64,000 nt of DNA from Xanthomonas citri pv. mangiferaeindicae (GTDB lineage: Bacteria > Pseudomonadota > Gammaproteobacteria > Xanthomonadales > Xanthomonadaceae). The DNA is taken from assembly GCA_002240395.1 (NCBI GenBank), contig CP016836.1, positions 372,001 through 436,000 of the forward strand. The letters are read 5' to 3'. How positions within the stretch are numbered: position 1 is the stretch's first letter; every line of letters starts with the position of its first letter. Position numbers and translations under genes: made by a program. This document shows positions 55,150 through 64,000 of this stretch, one piece after another. The notes under the pieces are model-generated. The model searched no databases, was not told the DNA's origin, and saw nothing but the letters and a program-made list of their open reading frames with translations.

Positions 55150-56334
55150 TCAGGCAGCGCGCACGTCGTCGATGTCCACTGCATCGAGCAGCGCGCGGAA
55201 CTTGGCCGCGGTCTCGTCGACCTCGAGCGCCGGCTGCGAGCCGGGCACGATACCTGCACCGGCGAACAGGCGCATCGTGCGGCCCTGCACGCGCGCGCAG
55301 CGGATGGACACGTACCAGTCGCCATCGCCCTGGGCATCGGTCCAGCCCACCGCGCCTGCGTAGAACCCGCGATCGACCGGCTCAAGCGCGCGGATCGCCG
55401 CCAGCGCGGTCTCGCGCGGCGTGCCACAGACCGCTGGCGTGGGATGCAGCAGGCCGGCCAGCGCGGCCGAGGACAGTGACGGATCCTTCAACGTGCCGAC
55501 GATCCGCGTGCCCAGGTGCCACATCGTCGCGGTTGCGTGCAGAGACGGCGTCGACGGCGCCTGCAACCTGCTACACAGCGGCGCGAGCGTATCGACGATC
55601 GCCTCCACGACATGCCGGTGCTCGTCGTGGTCCTTGGCCGAGGCCAGCAGCGCCTGCGCCGCGCACGTGTCCTGGGCCGGATCGCGCGCGCGCCGCGCCG
55701 AGCCGGCCAACGGATGCGAGACCACCTCCAGGCCGCGGCGCGACACCAGCAGTTCGGGTGTGGCGCCGACCAACCAAGCCGGTGCCTCGCCCGCGGCCAC
55801 CGGCAGCGGTGCCACATACGTGGTCACGCTGGCATCGGCGCCCAGGCGCGAGGCCAGCGCCAGCGGATCGATCATTGATGCGGCATCGATTCGCAGGCTA
55901 CGAGCGAGTACGACCTTGCGCAGCGGTGCGGCGGCGTCCACCGCATGCAAGCGGTCGAGGCAGCGCGCGACCGCCGTCGCATAGGCATCGGCGGCCGGTT
56001 CGGCCACATGCCCGCGCAACGGCGGCGGCCAGGCCGCAACTGCCACCGCATCGTCGGCCGTCGACAGGCCTGCAGGCTGGTACAGCGCATCGTCGCCGTG
56101 GGGGTCGAACGGCAGCGCCCCGACCAGCACGTCCGGCCCGTGGCGCACCTGGGCGAAGAACGCCGCCACCCGGGCGCCAAGCGTCGAGGTCGGCCCCGCA
56201 GGCAGCGCTGTCTGCCGGCCTTCCGCGGCGATCCGCCGCGCGGGGCCGCGCAGACGAAACCAGGTCGATGCCGCAGTGGCATCGCCGTCGCCGACGATCG
56301 CCTCGGGCGCTGCCATGAACGCCGATTCGGTCAT
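55150..56334 (-). CDS. entC: Isochorismate synthase EntC
   Basis: A 394-residue chorismate-utilising enzyme making isochorismate, the first committed step of DHB synthesis. Family blocks are PLRKVVLARSLRI, AWLVGATPELLVSR, VSHPLAGSARRARDPAQDT, KDHDEHRHVVEAIVDTLAP, HLGTRIVGTL, HPTPAVCGTPRETALAAIRA and the Mg/active-site ending MRLFAGAGIVPGSQPALEVD. The start ATG 56334 overlaps the stop of entS (ATGA). entE follows 16 bases after its stop. Confidence 0.95.
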   Translation of the reverse strand: MTESAFMAAPEAIVGDGDATAASTWFRLRGPARRIAAEGRQTALPAGPTSTLGARVAAFFAQVRHGPDVLVGALPFDPHGDDALYQPAGLSTADDAVAVAAWPPPLRGHVAEPAADAYATAVARCLDRLHAVDAAAPLRKVVLARSLRIDAASMIDPLALASRLGADASVTTYVAPLPVAAGEAPAWLVGATPELLVSRRGLEVVSHPLAGSARRARDPAQDTCAAQALLASAKDHDEHRHVVEAIVDTLAPLCSRLQAPSTPSLHATATMWHLGTRIVGTLKDPSLSSAALAGLLHPTPAVCGTPRETALAAIRALEPVDRGFYAGAVGWTDAQGDGDWYVSIRCARVQGRTMRLFAGAGIVPGSQPALEVDETAAKFRALLDAVDIDDVRAA

Positions 56335-57541
56335 CGCGCCGCCTCGCGGGGATGCAGCGCGGCGGCGGTGGACAACACCAGCAGCACGACGCCGATCAGC
56401 AGATACGGCGCGCTGGGCGAGACGCGGTAGAGCAGCGTGCCCAGCAGCGGGCCGACGACCATGCCCAGGCCCTGGACCGAAGCGATGGTGCCGGCGGCCG
56501 CGCCCTGCTCGTGCGCCTCGACCGAATCGGCCGCCAGCGCCTGGAACGACGGAAACACAAACCCCATGCCGAAGGCCGCGACCCCGTAGGCCAGCAACAA
56601 CTGCCATTGCACGGCCACCAACGCCGACGAAGTGAAGCCTAGCGCCGAGATCAGCGCGCCGATCGCGATCCAGCGCGCCGGCGGCACCGCGCGCAATCGC
56701 ATCACCAGCGCCTGGGCACACATCAGGCCCAGGCCGACCGCGGTCAGCGACATCCCGGCCGCGCGCGCGCCGTCGGTCGGCGACAGATCCAGCCGGTCGA
56801 TCGCAAAGAAGCCGACCACGACCTGCGCGATCGTCACCGAGACCATCGCCGCAAACACCGCGTAGACCGGCAGGCGCAGGCGGCGATCGGCCACCGCCAT
56901 GGTCGGGCGCGGGCCCGATCGCGGCGCCGACGCGACCGGCGCCGCGGGCAGCCGCCACCACAGCACCAGCAGCGACAACAACGGCAGGGCCGCCGCCAGG
57001 TACAGCGCCAGCGCGATGCTGCGGGAGGCGATCCAGCCGGCGGCAGCAGGGCCCAGCACCATGCCGACCGCGTTGGCGCTGCCCAGCCGCGCCATCACCG
57101 CACCGCGCCCCCCGGCGGCACCGCGTCGGCGACCAGCGCCGCGGCGGTCGGCGGCACCGCGGCATAGAACAGTCCGACCAGCGCACGCGTGGCGACCAGC
57201 GCGAGCACCGACAGCAGCACTGCCGGCGGATGCCGCAACGCCAGATCGACGAACACCGCCATCGCGATATAGACCAGGGCGTAACCGATGAGGCCTGCGA
57301 GCAGGACGCGCCGGCGTCCGATGCGGTCGCTCAGCGCGCCCCAGCGGCGCGCCGACAGCATCCACAGCACGCCGGCCGCGGTCACCGACAAGCCGGCATG
57401 CCACTCCGCCAGCCCCAGCAACCGCACGATCGGGCCGACGACGGCGACGAAGGCCATCATCGCCATCGTCCCGGCGAACGCGGTGAACACCAGCGCCGAC
57501 AGGCCGGGCACGCGAGGGGGCGAGGCGGGAACAGCGGACAT
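56331..57541 (-). CDS. entS: MFS siderophore exporter EntS (one-base frameshift in this sequence)
   Basis: Two frames give one 12-helix transporter of about 403 residues. The first, from ATG 57541 (MSAVPASPPRVPGLSALVFT), runs through the MFS motif WGALSDRIGRRRVLLAGLIG to AAALVADAVPPGG. The second continues RGAVMARLGSANAVGMVLGP and ends in LLIGVVLLVLSTAAALHP. The break is in a six-C run at 57108-57113 (G on the coding strand); seven would join them. By place and family it exports the catecholate siderophore. As first gene of the operon it lies directly behind Fur-like boxes. Confidence 0.87.
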
Positions 57542-57650
57542 GCGCGACTCTCGATCCACCGGCCGGGCCGGCGACAGGGGGCGGGGACGACGGATCCGTC
57601 GCCTCGCGCCGGCCGGCAACGCCAAAAGCGGGGGGCGCGACGCGCTCAAA

Positions 57651-57665
57651 TGATACCAACTCTCA
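57651..57665. promoter_or_regulatory. Fur-like box 1, ent operon / receptor promoter
   Basis: TGATACCAACTCTCA matches 11 of 14 defined positions of the 7-1-7 Fur palindrome TGATAATnATTATCA. It lies in the 259-base divergent promoter between entS and the receptor gene. Confidence 0.5.
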
Positions 57666-57692
57666 TTTGCGATCCATAGCCGAATGAGTTGT

Positions 57693-57707
57693 TGAGAATC
57701 GTTCGCA
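57693..57707. promoter_or_regulatory. Fur-like box 2, ent operon / receptor promoter
   Basis: TGAGAATCGTTCGCA matches about 10 of 14 positions of the Fur palindrome. Together with box 1 it suggests iron repression of both divergent units. Confidence 0.45.
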
Positions 57708-57800
57708 AACAAGTATCATTCATATTCCTGTCTGCGCGCCGCTCTGCCGGCGCGCAGGCAAAGACCCGCCTATTCAGTAGCGACGCCCTTCGGAGTTCCG

Positions 57801-59860
57801 ATGTCATACCGTCTCGCCTTCTCCCCGCTCGCGGCCGTGGTCGCGCTCGTCCTGGCGCAGCCCGCTGCCGCCCAGTCCACCACGCCGCCCCCGGCGGCGA
57901 CCGACTTCGATACCGTCGTGGTCACCGCGACCGGCGTGCAGCAGTGGATCCGCGACGCCCCGGCGAGCATCAGCGTGATCACGCGCGAGGACATCGAACG
58001 CAAGCCCGTCGGCAGCCTCGGGCAGTTGCTGAGCACGATCCCCGGCGTGACCGGCGGCTACGCCCTGTCGGGCGCGCAGGCCAAGATCCGGCTGCGCGGT
58101 CTGCCGGAGCAGTACACGCTGATCCTCATCGACGGTCGCCGCCAGGGCAATTCGTCGGGCGTCAACTACCGCGACAATCTGGGCGCCCAGGATCTCGACT
58201 GGCTGTCGCCGGACATGATCGAGCGCATCGAGGTGGTTCGCGGCCCGATGTCGTCGCTGTACGGCTCCGACGCCATGGGCGGCGTGATCAACATCATCAC
58301 CCGCAAGATCGCGCCCACCTGGGGGGCACCGCCACCTATAACTACAGCCTGCCCGACGCCTCGGACCGCGGCGACACGGTCCAGCTCGGCGCCCGGTTCA
58401 GCGGCCCGCTGACCGAGCGCCTGGGCCTTCGGGTCGGCGCCAACCTGACCGATCGCGACTCCGATACCGGCACCGGCATCGGGCGGACGCCCGGCACGCG
58501 CTCCGAGACTGCCAACGCCCTGCTCCAGTGGCGCGTCAACGACGACCATGCCATCGGGTTCGAGGCCTCGCATGGCGTACAGCGCAACGTGGGTGGGCAA
58601 GCACTCGACGCGTTCGGCCTGTCGAAGCTGGTGCACACCGGCTACGTGCTCAGCCATGACGGCCGCTACGGCGACGCCTCGACCTCGAAGGCGACCCTGG
58701 TCCAGAACGACTACGAAGACGAGGGCAGTGCGGTGGGCAACCACGCCAAGGAGACGGTGTTTGATGCCGTCTTCAATACCGGCTTCGACTGGGGCGTGCC
58801 GCATGCCCTCAACGTGGGCGGCCAATGGAAGCGGGAGGAGCTGCAGAACGTCGATACGATCGGCACCGTGCCGGTGACCTGGACCGGCAGCGGCCGGATC
58901 AGCCCCAAGAGCGAGGCCGACGCCTGGGCGCTGTTCGTCGAAGACCATCTGTCGCTGCGCGACAACCTCACGCTGACGCTGGGCCTGCGCTGGGACAACA
59001 CCGAGAACTACGACGACAATCTGAGTCCGCGCGTCTACGCGGTCTGGCATCCGTCGCGCGACTGGACGGTGCGCGGCGGTGTATCGCGCGGCTTCCGCGC
59101 GCCCAACCTCAAGCAGGGCTCGGCCGGCGCGGCGACCCAGTCCGGCGGCAATGGCTGCCGCAGCCTCGCGCCCGAGGGCTGGACTACCGATACCTCCTCG
59201 CCGACCTACCGCCCCAACGCCGACGGCACCCGCGGCTGCTACATGGCCGGCAATCCCAACCTCGAGCCGGAGACGAGCACCAACTACGAGATCGGCGCCG
59301 GCTTCGACCGCGATGGCTGGTCGCTGGCGGCGACCTACTTCCACACCGACTTCGAGGACAAGATCGAGCAGATGCCGCTCAGCGCCCTGCCCGGCTTCGA
59401 CAGCAGCTATGTCAACGGGTTCTGGTGGACGGTCGCGCAGAACCTGCAGGAGGCGCGCACCCGCGGCGTCGAGGCCAGCATCGTCGTGCCGTTGCACGAA
59501 CGCCTGACCTGGTCCACCAATGCCACCCGGATGCTCGAGTCGAAGAACCGCACCACCGGCGCCAGCCTGCTGGTGGTGCCCAAGCTCACCGCCAACACCT
59601 CGCTGGACTGGCGCATCGACGACGCCTGGGCGTTGTCGCTGAGCGCCCAGCATGTCGGCGAGCAATTGATCTCGGCCACCAGCCCGACCTTCGCCAAGGC
59701 CTACACCACCTGGGACTTGGTCGGTGGCTTCGACGTCAACGCCCATCTGACGCTGCGCGCAGGCGTGCGCAACTTCACCGACGAATCGACGCTGGAAGAC
59801 GGCAGCAACTACGACGGCGGCGGCCGCACGTGGTTCGTGGGGGCCACCGCACGATTCTGA
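57801..59860 (+). CDS. TonB-dependent catecholate receptor, CirA-like (one-base frameshift in this sequence)
   Basis: About 686 residues: an outer-membrane receptor with signal peptide (MSYRLAFSPLAAVVALVLAQ), TonB-box-like DFDTVVVTAT, plug domain (IRLRGLPEQYTLILIDGRRQ, IEVVRGPMSSLYGSDAMGGV) and 22-strand barrel ending in ...TARF. The frame breaks at 58321-58326, a six-G run after IAPTW; a seventh G joins it to GTATYNYSLPDASD. Sequence style is closest to CirA/FepA catecholate receptors, so it probably imports the ferric siderophore or its breakdown products. It is divergent from the ent operon and shares its Fur-like boxes. Confidence 0.87.
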
Positions 59861-59916
59861 GCGGCCATCGTCATGCATGGGGCGGCCTGTTCGTCCCATG
59901 CATCGGACGTCACGAT

Positions 59917-59931
59917 TGAGAATCAATCTCA
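59917..59931. promoter_or_regulatory. Fur-like box upstream of the FepA-type receptor
   Basis: TGAGAATCAATCTCA matches 12 of 14 defined positions of the Fur palindrome, 59 bases before the receptor ATG. A hairpin (ACGAGGC/GCCTCGT, 59945-59967) lies between it and the start codon and may end upstream transcription or shape the leader. Confidence 0.65.
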
Positions 59932-59989
59932 TAAACCATAAAATAACGAGGCCTTCACGCGCCTCGTTCTGCGCCGTCTCGGATCCCCC

Positions 59990-62221
59990 ATGCCCGTTCG
60001 CTCCCGCCCGCTCCTCCGTCCCGCCCTGTTGACCAGCGCCATCGCCGCGCTGCTGCCGCTCACGGCACTGTCCCAGACGCCGGGGGACGCAACGACGCTC
60101 GACACCGTGCGGGTCACCGCCGAGCAGATCGCACGCCAGGCGCTGGGCGCGTCCACCGTGCTTGCCGACGACATCGAGCGCCAGCCGCCGCGCAACGACA
60201 TCGCCGAGTTCCTGCGCACGTTGCCGGGCGTCAATCTGACCGGCAATTCGACCAGCGGCCAGCGCGGCAACAACCGCCAGATCGACATCCGCGGCATGGG
60301 TCCGGAGAACACCCTGATCCTCGTCGACGGCATCCCCGTCTCGAGCCGCAACTCGGTGCGTTACGGCTGGCGCGGCGAGCGCGACTCGCGCGGCGACACC
60401 GGCTGGGTGCCGCCCGAGCAGATCGAGCGCATCGAAGTGCTGCGCGGTCCGGCGGCTGCGCGCTACGGCAGCGGCGCGGCCGGCGGTGTGGTCAACATCG
60501 TCACCCGTGCGCCGGGCCCGCAGTTCGGCGGCTCGCTGAGCGTCTACGGGCTGGTGCCCACCCACGGTGTCGACGGCGGCAGCCAGCGCGCCGGCCTGCA
60601 GATAAGCGGGCCCCTGACCGATCGGCTCTCGTTCCGCCTGTCGGGCAGCGCCGGCAAGGCCGAATCCGACGACTTCGCCATCAACCGCGATCATGCCTCG
60701 GCACGCAGCGGCAGCAATGCCGGCACCTTTCCTGCCGGACGCGAGGGTGTGCGCAACCGCAACGCTGCGGCCAAGCTGCTTTGGGACGTGTTGCCCGGCC
60801 ACCGGATCGACGTGGGCGCGGGGTTCAGCCGCCAGGGCAATCTCTATGCCGGCGATACCCAGAACACCAACCGCAATCCCGAAGTGCTCAAGTGGATCGA
60901 TGCGGAGACCAACCGGCTCTACCGCCGGACGTTCGACGTCAGCCATCGCGGCGAATACGGCCAGGCCACCCGCTCACTGGCCTACGCCGCCGTCGAGAAG
61001 ACCCGCAACACCCGCCTGCTCGAAGGCCTGGCCGGTGGCACCGAGGGCATCTTCATCGTTGACGGCGGGTTCGGCGACATCGACCTGCGCACGCTCACCC
61101 TGCATGGCGAAGTCAACCACACGATGACCGGCGACAGCGTCGACCACGTGCTGACGGTCGGCGCCGAGTGGGTCGACAGCCGACTCGAGGACAACGCCTC
61201 CGGCCTGAAGGACCGCAATCCGCAGCCGAACGTACCGGTGCCGCCGACCCAATGGAGCGGCCGCACCGATGCGCGCATCGCCTCGGTGTTCGTCGAGGAC
61301 AATGTCTACATCGGTGACGCGCTGACCGTGACCCCGACGCTGCGCTACGACCACCATGACCAGTTGGGCGGCAACCTCAGCCCGGCGGTCAGCGCCGCGT
61401 TCGCGTTCCTGCCATCCTGGACGCTGCGCGCCGGCATCGCCCGCGCCTACAAGGCGCCCAACCTCTATCAGAGCAACGCCGGCTACTCGCTCTACAGCGC
61501 GGGCATCGGCTGCTGGGGAGGTGGCGGTCCGTGCTTCCTGGTCGGCAACGATGCACTCGACGCCGAGACCAGCGTCAACAAGGAAGTGGGCGTGCAGTTC
61601 GCCGACGGCCGCGTGCAGGCCGGCCTGACCTGGTTCCGCAACGACTACCGCGACAAGGTCGAGGCCGGCCACGTCGCGATCGATCGCGTCGGCAACGTCG
61701 ACGTGTTCCGCTGGGACAACATTCCCAAGGCGGTGATCGAGGGCCTGGAGGGCAGCGTGGAGCTGCCGCTGGCGGACACGTTGCGCTGGAACACCAATGT
61801 GACCTGGATGCTCGAGTCCAAGAACCGAAGCACCGGCGACGCGCTGTCGACGATTCCCGAGTACACGGTCAACACCGCATTGGACTGGCGCGCCAGCGCG
61901 CGCCTGTCGCTGTTGGCCAAGGCGACGTTCTATGGCGAGCAGGTGCCGCAGCGCCTCGACTACCAGGGCCGCCCGGTCACCGGCAGCGCCGCCGACCGCA
62001 TGCCGCCCTACGCACTCGTGGGCCTGAGCGGGCGCTACCGCATCACCGATCGGGTCAGCGTCACGCTGGGCGTCGACAACCTGCTCGACAAGCGCATCTT
62101 CCGCCGCGGCAACGCCTCTGGCGTCAATCTCGGCACACCCAACGAGATCCAGGGGGCCGGCGCCTACACCTATAACGAACCTGGACGCGCCTGGTTCGTC
62201 AGCACCAACATCGGGTTCTGA
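59990..62221 (+). CDS. fepA: TonB-dependent enterobactin-type receptor FepA/PfeA-like
   Basis: A 743-residue outer-membrane receptor. Signal peptide (LLTSAIAALLPLTALSQTPG), TonB-box-like TLDTVRVTAE, plug with NRQIDIRGMGPENTLILVDG, the FepA-specific insert NSVRYGWRGERDSRGDTGWV, PPEQIERIEVLRGPAAARYG and GAAGGVVNIVTR, then the barrel, ending in an aromatic residue (VSTNIGF). The RGERDSRGDT-W-V-PPE block is diagnostic of FepA/PfeA/IroN receptors for ferric enterobactin-like catecholates. The frame is intact. An esterase gene follows 7 bases after the stop. Confidence 0.95.
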   Translation: MPVRSRPLLRPALLTSAIAALLPLTALSQTPGDATTLDTVRVTAEQIARQALGASTVLADDIERQPPRNDIAEFLRTLPGVNLTGNSTSGQRGNNRQIDIRGMGPENTLILVDGIPVSSRNSVRYGWRGERDSRGDTGWVPPEQIERIEVLRGPAAARYGSGAAGGVVNIVTRAPGPQFGGSLSVYGLVPTHGVDGGSQRAGLQISGPLTDRLSFRLSGSAGKAESDDFAINRDHASARSGSNAGTFPAGREGVRNRNAAAKLLWDVLPGHRIDVGAGFSRQGNLYAGDTQNTNRNPEVLKWIDAETNRLYRRTFDVSHRGEYGQATRSLAYAAVEKTRNTRLLEGLAGGTEGIFIVDGGFGDIDLRTLTLHGEVNHTMTGDSVDHVLTVGAEWVDSRLEDNASGLKDRNPQPNVPVPPTQWSGRTDARIASVFVEDNVYIGDALTVTPTLRYDHHDQLGGNLSPAVSAAFAFLPSWTLRAGIARAYKAPNLYQSNAGYSLYSAGIGCWGGGGPCFLVGNDALDAETSVNKEVGVQFADGRVQAGLTWFRNDYRDKVEAGHVAIDRVGNVDVFRWDNIPKAVIEGLEGSVELPLADTLRWNTNVTWMLESKNRSTGDALSTIPEYTVNTALDWRASARLSLLAKATFYGEQVPQRLDYQGRPVTGSAADRMPPYALVGLSGRYRITDRVSVTLGVDNLLDKRIFRRGNASGVNLGTPNEIQGAGAYTYNEPGRAWFVSTNIGF

Positions 62222-62228
62222 GCTCTCG

Positions 62229-63278
62229 ATGCGCACGCCCATGCACACCCGCCGCCCCACCTCCCACCGCCCGATCCGCCTGGCGACGCTGGCCACAGCC
62301 GCCGGCCTGCTGCTCGCGCTGCAGGCCGTGCCGTCGACCGCGGCCGCGCAGCAGCGCGACCCCACGCGTGCGATCGGTCAGACCGTCGCCGACCACGCCT
62401 CGCCCCACTACGCCTTCGAACGCTTCGACATCGCCAGCCGCGACGGCCAGCGCACCTGGCGCGTGCACGTCGCAGTGCCGAAGACGCCGGCACCGGCCGC
62501 CGGCTATCCGGCGCTGTGGATGCTCGACGGCAATGCCGCGCTGGTCGAATTCGACGATGCACTGCTGGCCGAACTCGCCGCCCAACCGGTGCCGCATGCG
62601 CTGGTGTTCGTCGGCTACCCCAATGATCTGCGGATCGATTCGCAGGCGCGCACGCGCGACTACACCCCGTTCGAAGGCGAACGGCCGGTGCGCGGCGGCG
62701 GCACGATCGTTGGCGGCGGCGGGGCCGACGCGATGCTCGAGACCCTCGAGCGCACGATCCGGCCCGAGGTCGCCCGCCGGGTGCAGACCGACCCGGCGCA
62801 GCAGACGCTGTGGGGCCATTCGCTGGCCGGTCTGTTCGCGCTGCACACGCTGTACACGCGGACCGGCGCGTTCGATACCTACGCTGCCGGCAGTCCGTCG
62901 CTGTGGTGGGGCGACGGCGCGCTTTTGGGCGCACCCGAGCAGCGGTTCGTGGCCAACAACGCCGGGCGCCGGGCGCGCGTGCTGATCGGACTGGGCGAAG
63001 GCGAGCGCACGCGGCAGGTCGCGCACCGCGACCTGTCGGATCCGCGTGTGCAGGTCCACCTGCGCCGCATCGAAGCCGCGCCGCCGGACGCGGCGCACAG
63101 GCTCGCCGAGCGCCTGTCCGGCGTCGACGGCCTGCAGGTCACCTATCGTGAGTTCCCCGAACTGACCCACGGCCCGATGTTCCGGGCCTCGCTGATGTGG
63201 ACGCTCCATGCCGTTGCCGGCATCGCCGACCACAGCGACACGCCGAGCCACGCCGATGGCGTGGACCCGGCACGATGA
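62229..63278 (+). CDS. Periplasmic siderophore esterase, IroE/Fes-like
   Basis: A 349-residue alpha/beta hydrolase. The signal peptide (LATLATAAGLLLALQAVPST, ending near AAAQQ) directs it to the periplasm. The nucleophile Ser lies in TLWGHSLAGLFALHTLYTR, and a likely catalytic His in FPELTHGPMF; Y-AAGSPSLWWGD is also typical of enterobactin esterases of the IroE/BesA group (esterase D-like). It probably trims or opens the ferric catecholate after uptake by the receptor encoded 7 bases upstream, with which it is co-transcribed. Confidence 0.88.
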   Translation: MRTPMHTRRPTSHRPIRLATLATAAGLLLALQAVPSTAAAQQRDPTRAIGQTVADHASPHYAFERFDIASRDGQRTWRVHVAVPKTPAPAAGYPALWMLDGNAALVEFDDALLAELAAQPVPHALVFVGYPNDLRIDSQARTRDYTPFEGERPVRGGGTIVGGGGADAMLETLERTIRPEVARRVQTDPAQQTLWGHSLAGLFALHTLYTRTGAFDTYAAGSPSLWWGDGALLGAPEQRFVANNAGRRARVLIGLGEGERTRQVAHRDLSDPRVQVHLRRIEAAPPDAAHRLAERLSGVDGLQVTYREFPELTHGPMFRASLMWTLHAVAGIADHSDTPSHADGVDPAR

Positions 63279-63282
63279 TCCC

Positions 63283-63302
63283 GGCGCGGCCCAGGCCGCG
63301 CC
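63283..63302 (+). terminator. Hairpin after the esterase gene
   Basis: GGCGCGGCC-CA-GGCCGCGCC, a perfect 9-bp stem 5 bases after the stop, without a T run. It may reduce read-through into the next gene. Confidence 0.45.
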
Positions 63303-63429
63303 CCGCCCGACCCGGACCCCGGCTTTGCCGGCGTCCGCCATCGCCACGACGTCCGACGTCCCAGCCACCGTGTTTCCCTTCTTCCGGCTGCACGTTCCGC
63401 CGGTTCTTTCAGCGCTCCAGGAGTCCGTC

Positions 63430-64000
63430 ATGACAACCTCGCCTTCCCGCCGCCTGCGGCTGGCCGCCCTCGCCCTTGCACTTTCGGCCGTGACCGGCCT
63501 CGCCGGCGCCCAGGTGTTCAGCCAGCCCGATACCGACTTCAAGGGCAACGTCCGCGCCGCCAGCCAGGTCGTGCTGCCGGGCAGCGAGGTCGAGCTCAAC
63601 GGCAGCGGCTTCAAGCCCGGCCAGCAGGTCACGCTGCAGCGCGGCGAGACCGTCCTCAACGCGCAGCCGTTCGTCGCCGACGCCCAGGGCGCCTTCAAGG
63701 GCCGGGTCGCGATTCCAGCCGATGCCGCCGTCGGCGTGCACCCGGTAGTCGTGCGCACCAGCGGCCCGGACGCGGCCTCGATCCTCGAGCTGAAGGTCTC
63801 GCAGCAGTTGCCGGTGTCGGGTGAAGCGCGCTTCGACGTGCGCAGCGCCAAGCTCGCGCCGGGCCTGTACCAGGTGGCCTACAGCGCGAAGAACGACGCC
63901 CTGTTCGTGACCAGCGCAGTCGGCCGCCCGCCGGTCACGGTGTCGGCGCTGCAGAAGGTCGACCCGCAGTCGCTGCAAGTCGTGGCGAGCGCCACGCCCG
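63430..64000 (+). CDS. YncE-like secreted beta-propeller protein, N-terminal part (cut by window edge)
   Basis: 190 codons are visible and the frame is open at the right edge. A signal peptide (LRLAALALALSAVTGLAGAQ) is followed by an Ig-like domain (VVLPGSEVELNGSGFKPGQQ, VTLQRGETVL) and then the start of a propeller (LAPGLYQVAYSAKNDALFVT, SALQKVDPQSLQVVASATP), which closely follows the N-terminal blade of Escherichia coli YncE, a periplasmic, iron-repressed seven-blade propeller of unclear role. The extra Ig-like domain is not in E. coli YncE. Its place behind the receptor and esterase suggests a role in iron uptake. Confidence 0.8.
   Translation, partial: MTTSPSRRLRLAALALALSAVTGLAGAQVFSQPDTDFKGNVRAASQVVLPGSEVELNGSGFKPGQQVTLQRGETVLNAQPFVADAQGAFKGRVAIPADAAVGVHPVVVRTSGPDAASILELKVSQQLPVSGEARFDVRSAKLAPGLYQVAYSAKNDALFVTSAVGRPPVTVSALQKVDPQSLQVVASATP

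Noticed and set aside
57108..58326. Phase variation of entS and its receptor through poly-G tracts
   Set aside because: Six-base runs are short for slippage control, and the same single-base loss occurs in pheT, which cannot be phase-variable, so sequencing error is simpler.
58166..60946. Open frame of 926 codons on the minus strand
   Set aside because: It covers both TonB receptor genes in antisense and shows only composition effects.

Overview
The window is very GC-rich and gammaproteobacterial. Gene order (thrS-infC-rpmI-rplT-pheS-pheT-ihfA-merR-tRNA-Pro), an entSCEBB'FA-type catecholate siderophore operon as known from Stenotrophomonas, and GC-rich palindromic intergenic repeats all point to the Xanthomonadaceae/Lysobacteraceae (Stenotrophomonas, Luteimonas or Lysobacter-like). 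The genus cannot be fixed from the sequence alone.

Layout. 1-4.7 kb: end of ftsY, an AsmA-like protein, mutY, yggX, a DUF6491-type lipoprotein and a cation:proton antiporter. 4.8-8.5 kb: a decayed RelE/ParE-type toxin, then a roughly 3 kb genomic-island remnant bounded by a duplicated 3' half of tRNA-Phe, holding an integrase remnant, a DUF3892 protein, an IS3 orfA fragment fused to a truncated umuD, small ORFs and an orphan gene. 8.6-16.5 kb: lipoprotein, acyl-CoA dehydrogenase, HNH endonuclease, dxs, an HxlR-type regulator, a double DUF1428 protein and a TraB/GumN-like protein. 16.5-18 kb: a second island remnant at tRNA-Pro with a broken integrase and a lipoprotein. 18-26 kb: the translation/IHF block. 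26-38.8 kb: LacI-type regulator and a nitric oxide/denitrification cluster (truncated haemoglobin, azurin, nirK, sirB2-like, nnrS, norB, fnr, hemN) whose genes carry FNR-type palindromes. 38.9-46.7 kb: alpha-glucan use (amylase lipoprotein, MFS sugar importer, alpha-glucosidase, pullulanase-type enzyme). 46.7-64 kb: catecholate siderophore system: operon entS-entC-entE-entB-entB'-entF-entA on the minus strand, and divergent plus-strand genes for two TonB-dependent receptors, a siderophore esterase and a YncE-like protein, with Fur-like boxes.

Working together: Fnr, with cysteines for a 4Fe-4S cluster, probably turns on NirK (nitrite to NO), NorB (NO to N2O), NnrS, azurin and HemN under low oxygen. 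Chorismate is converted by EntC/B/A to 2,3-dihydroxybenzoate, activated by EntE, loaded on EntB' and joined to an amino acid (probably serine) by EntF. EntS exports the product, the two receptors re-import the ferric form, and the esterase opens it.

Caution on sequence quality: six otherwise normal genes (HxlR-type regulator, pheT, amylase, entF, entS and a TonB receptor) are each frameshifted by exactly one missing base in a short G or C run. Because pheT is essential, this looks like homopolymer undercalling rather than biology. Each is annotated as one gene with the break marked.
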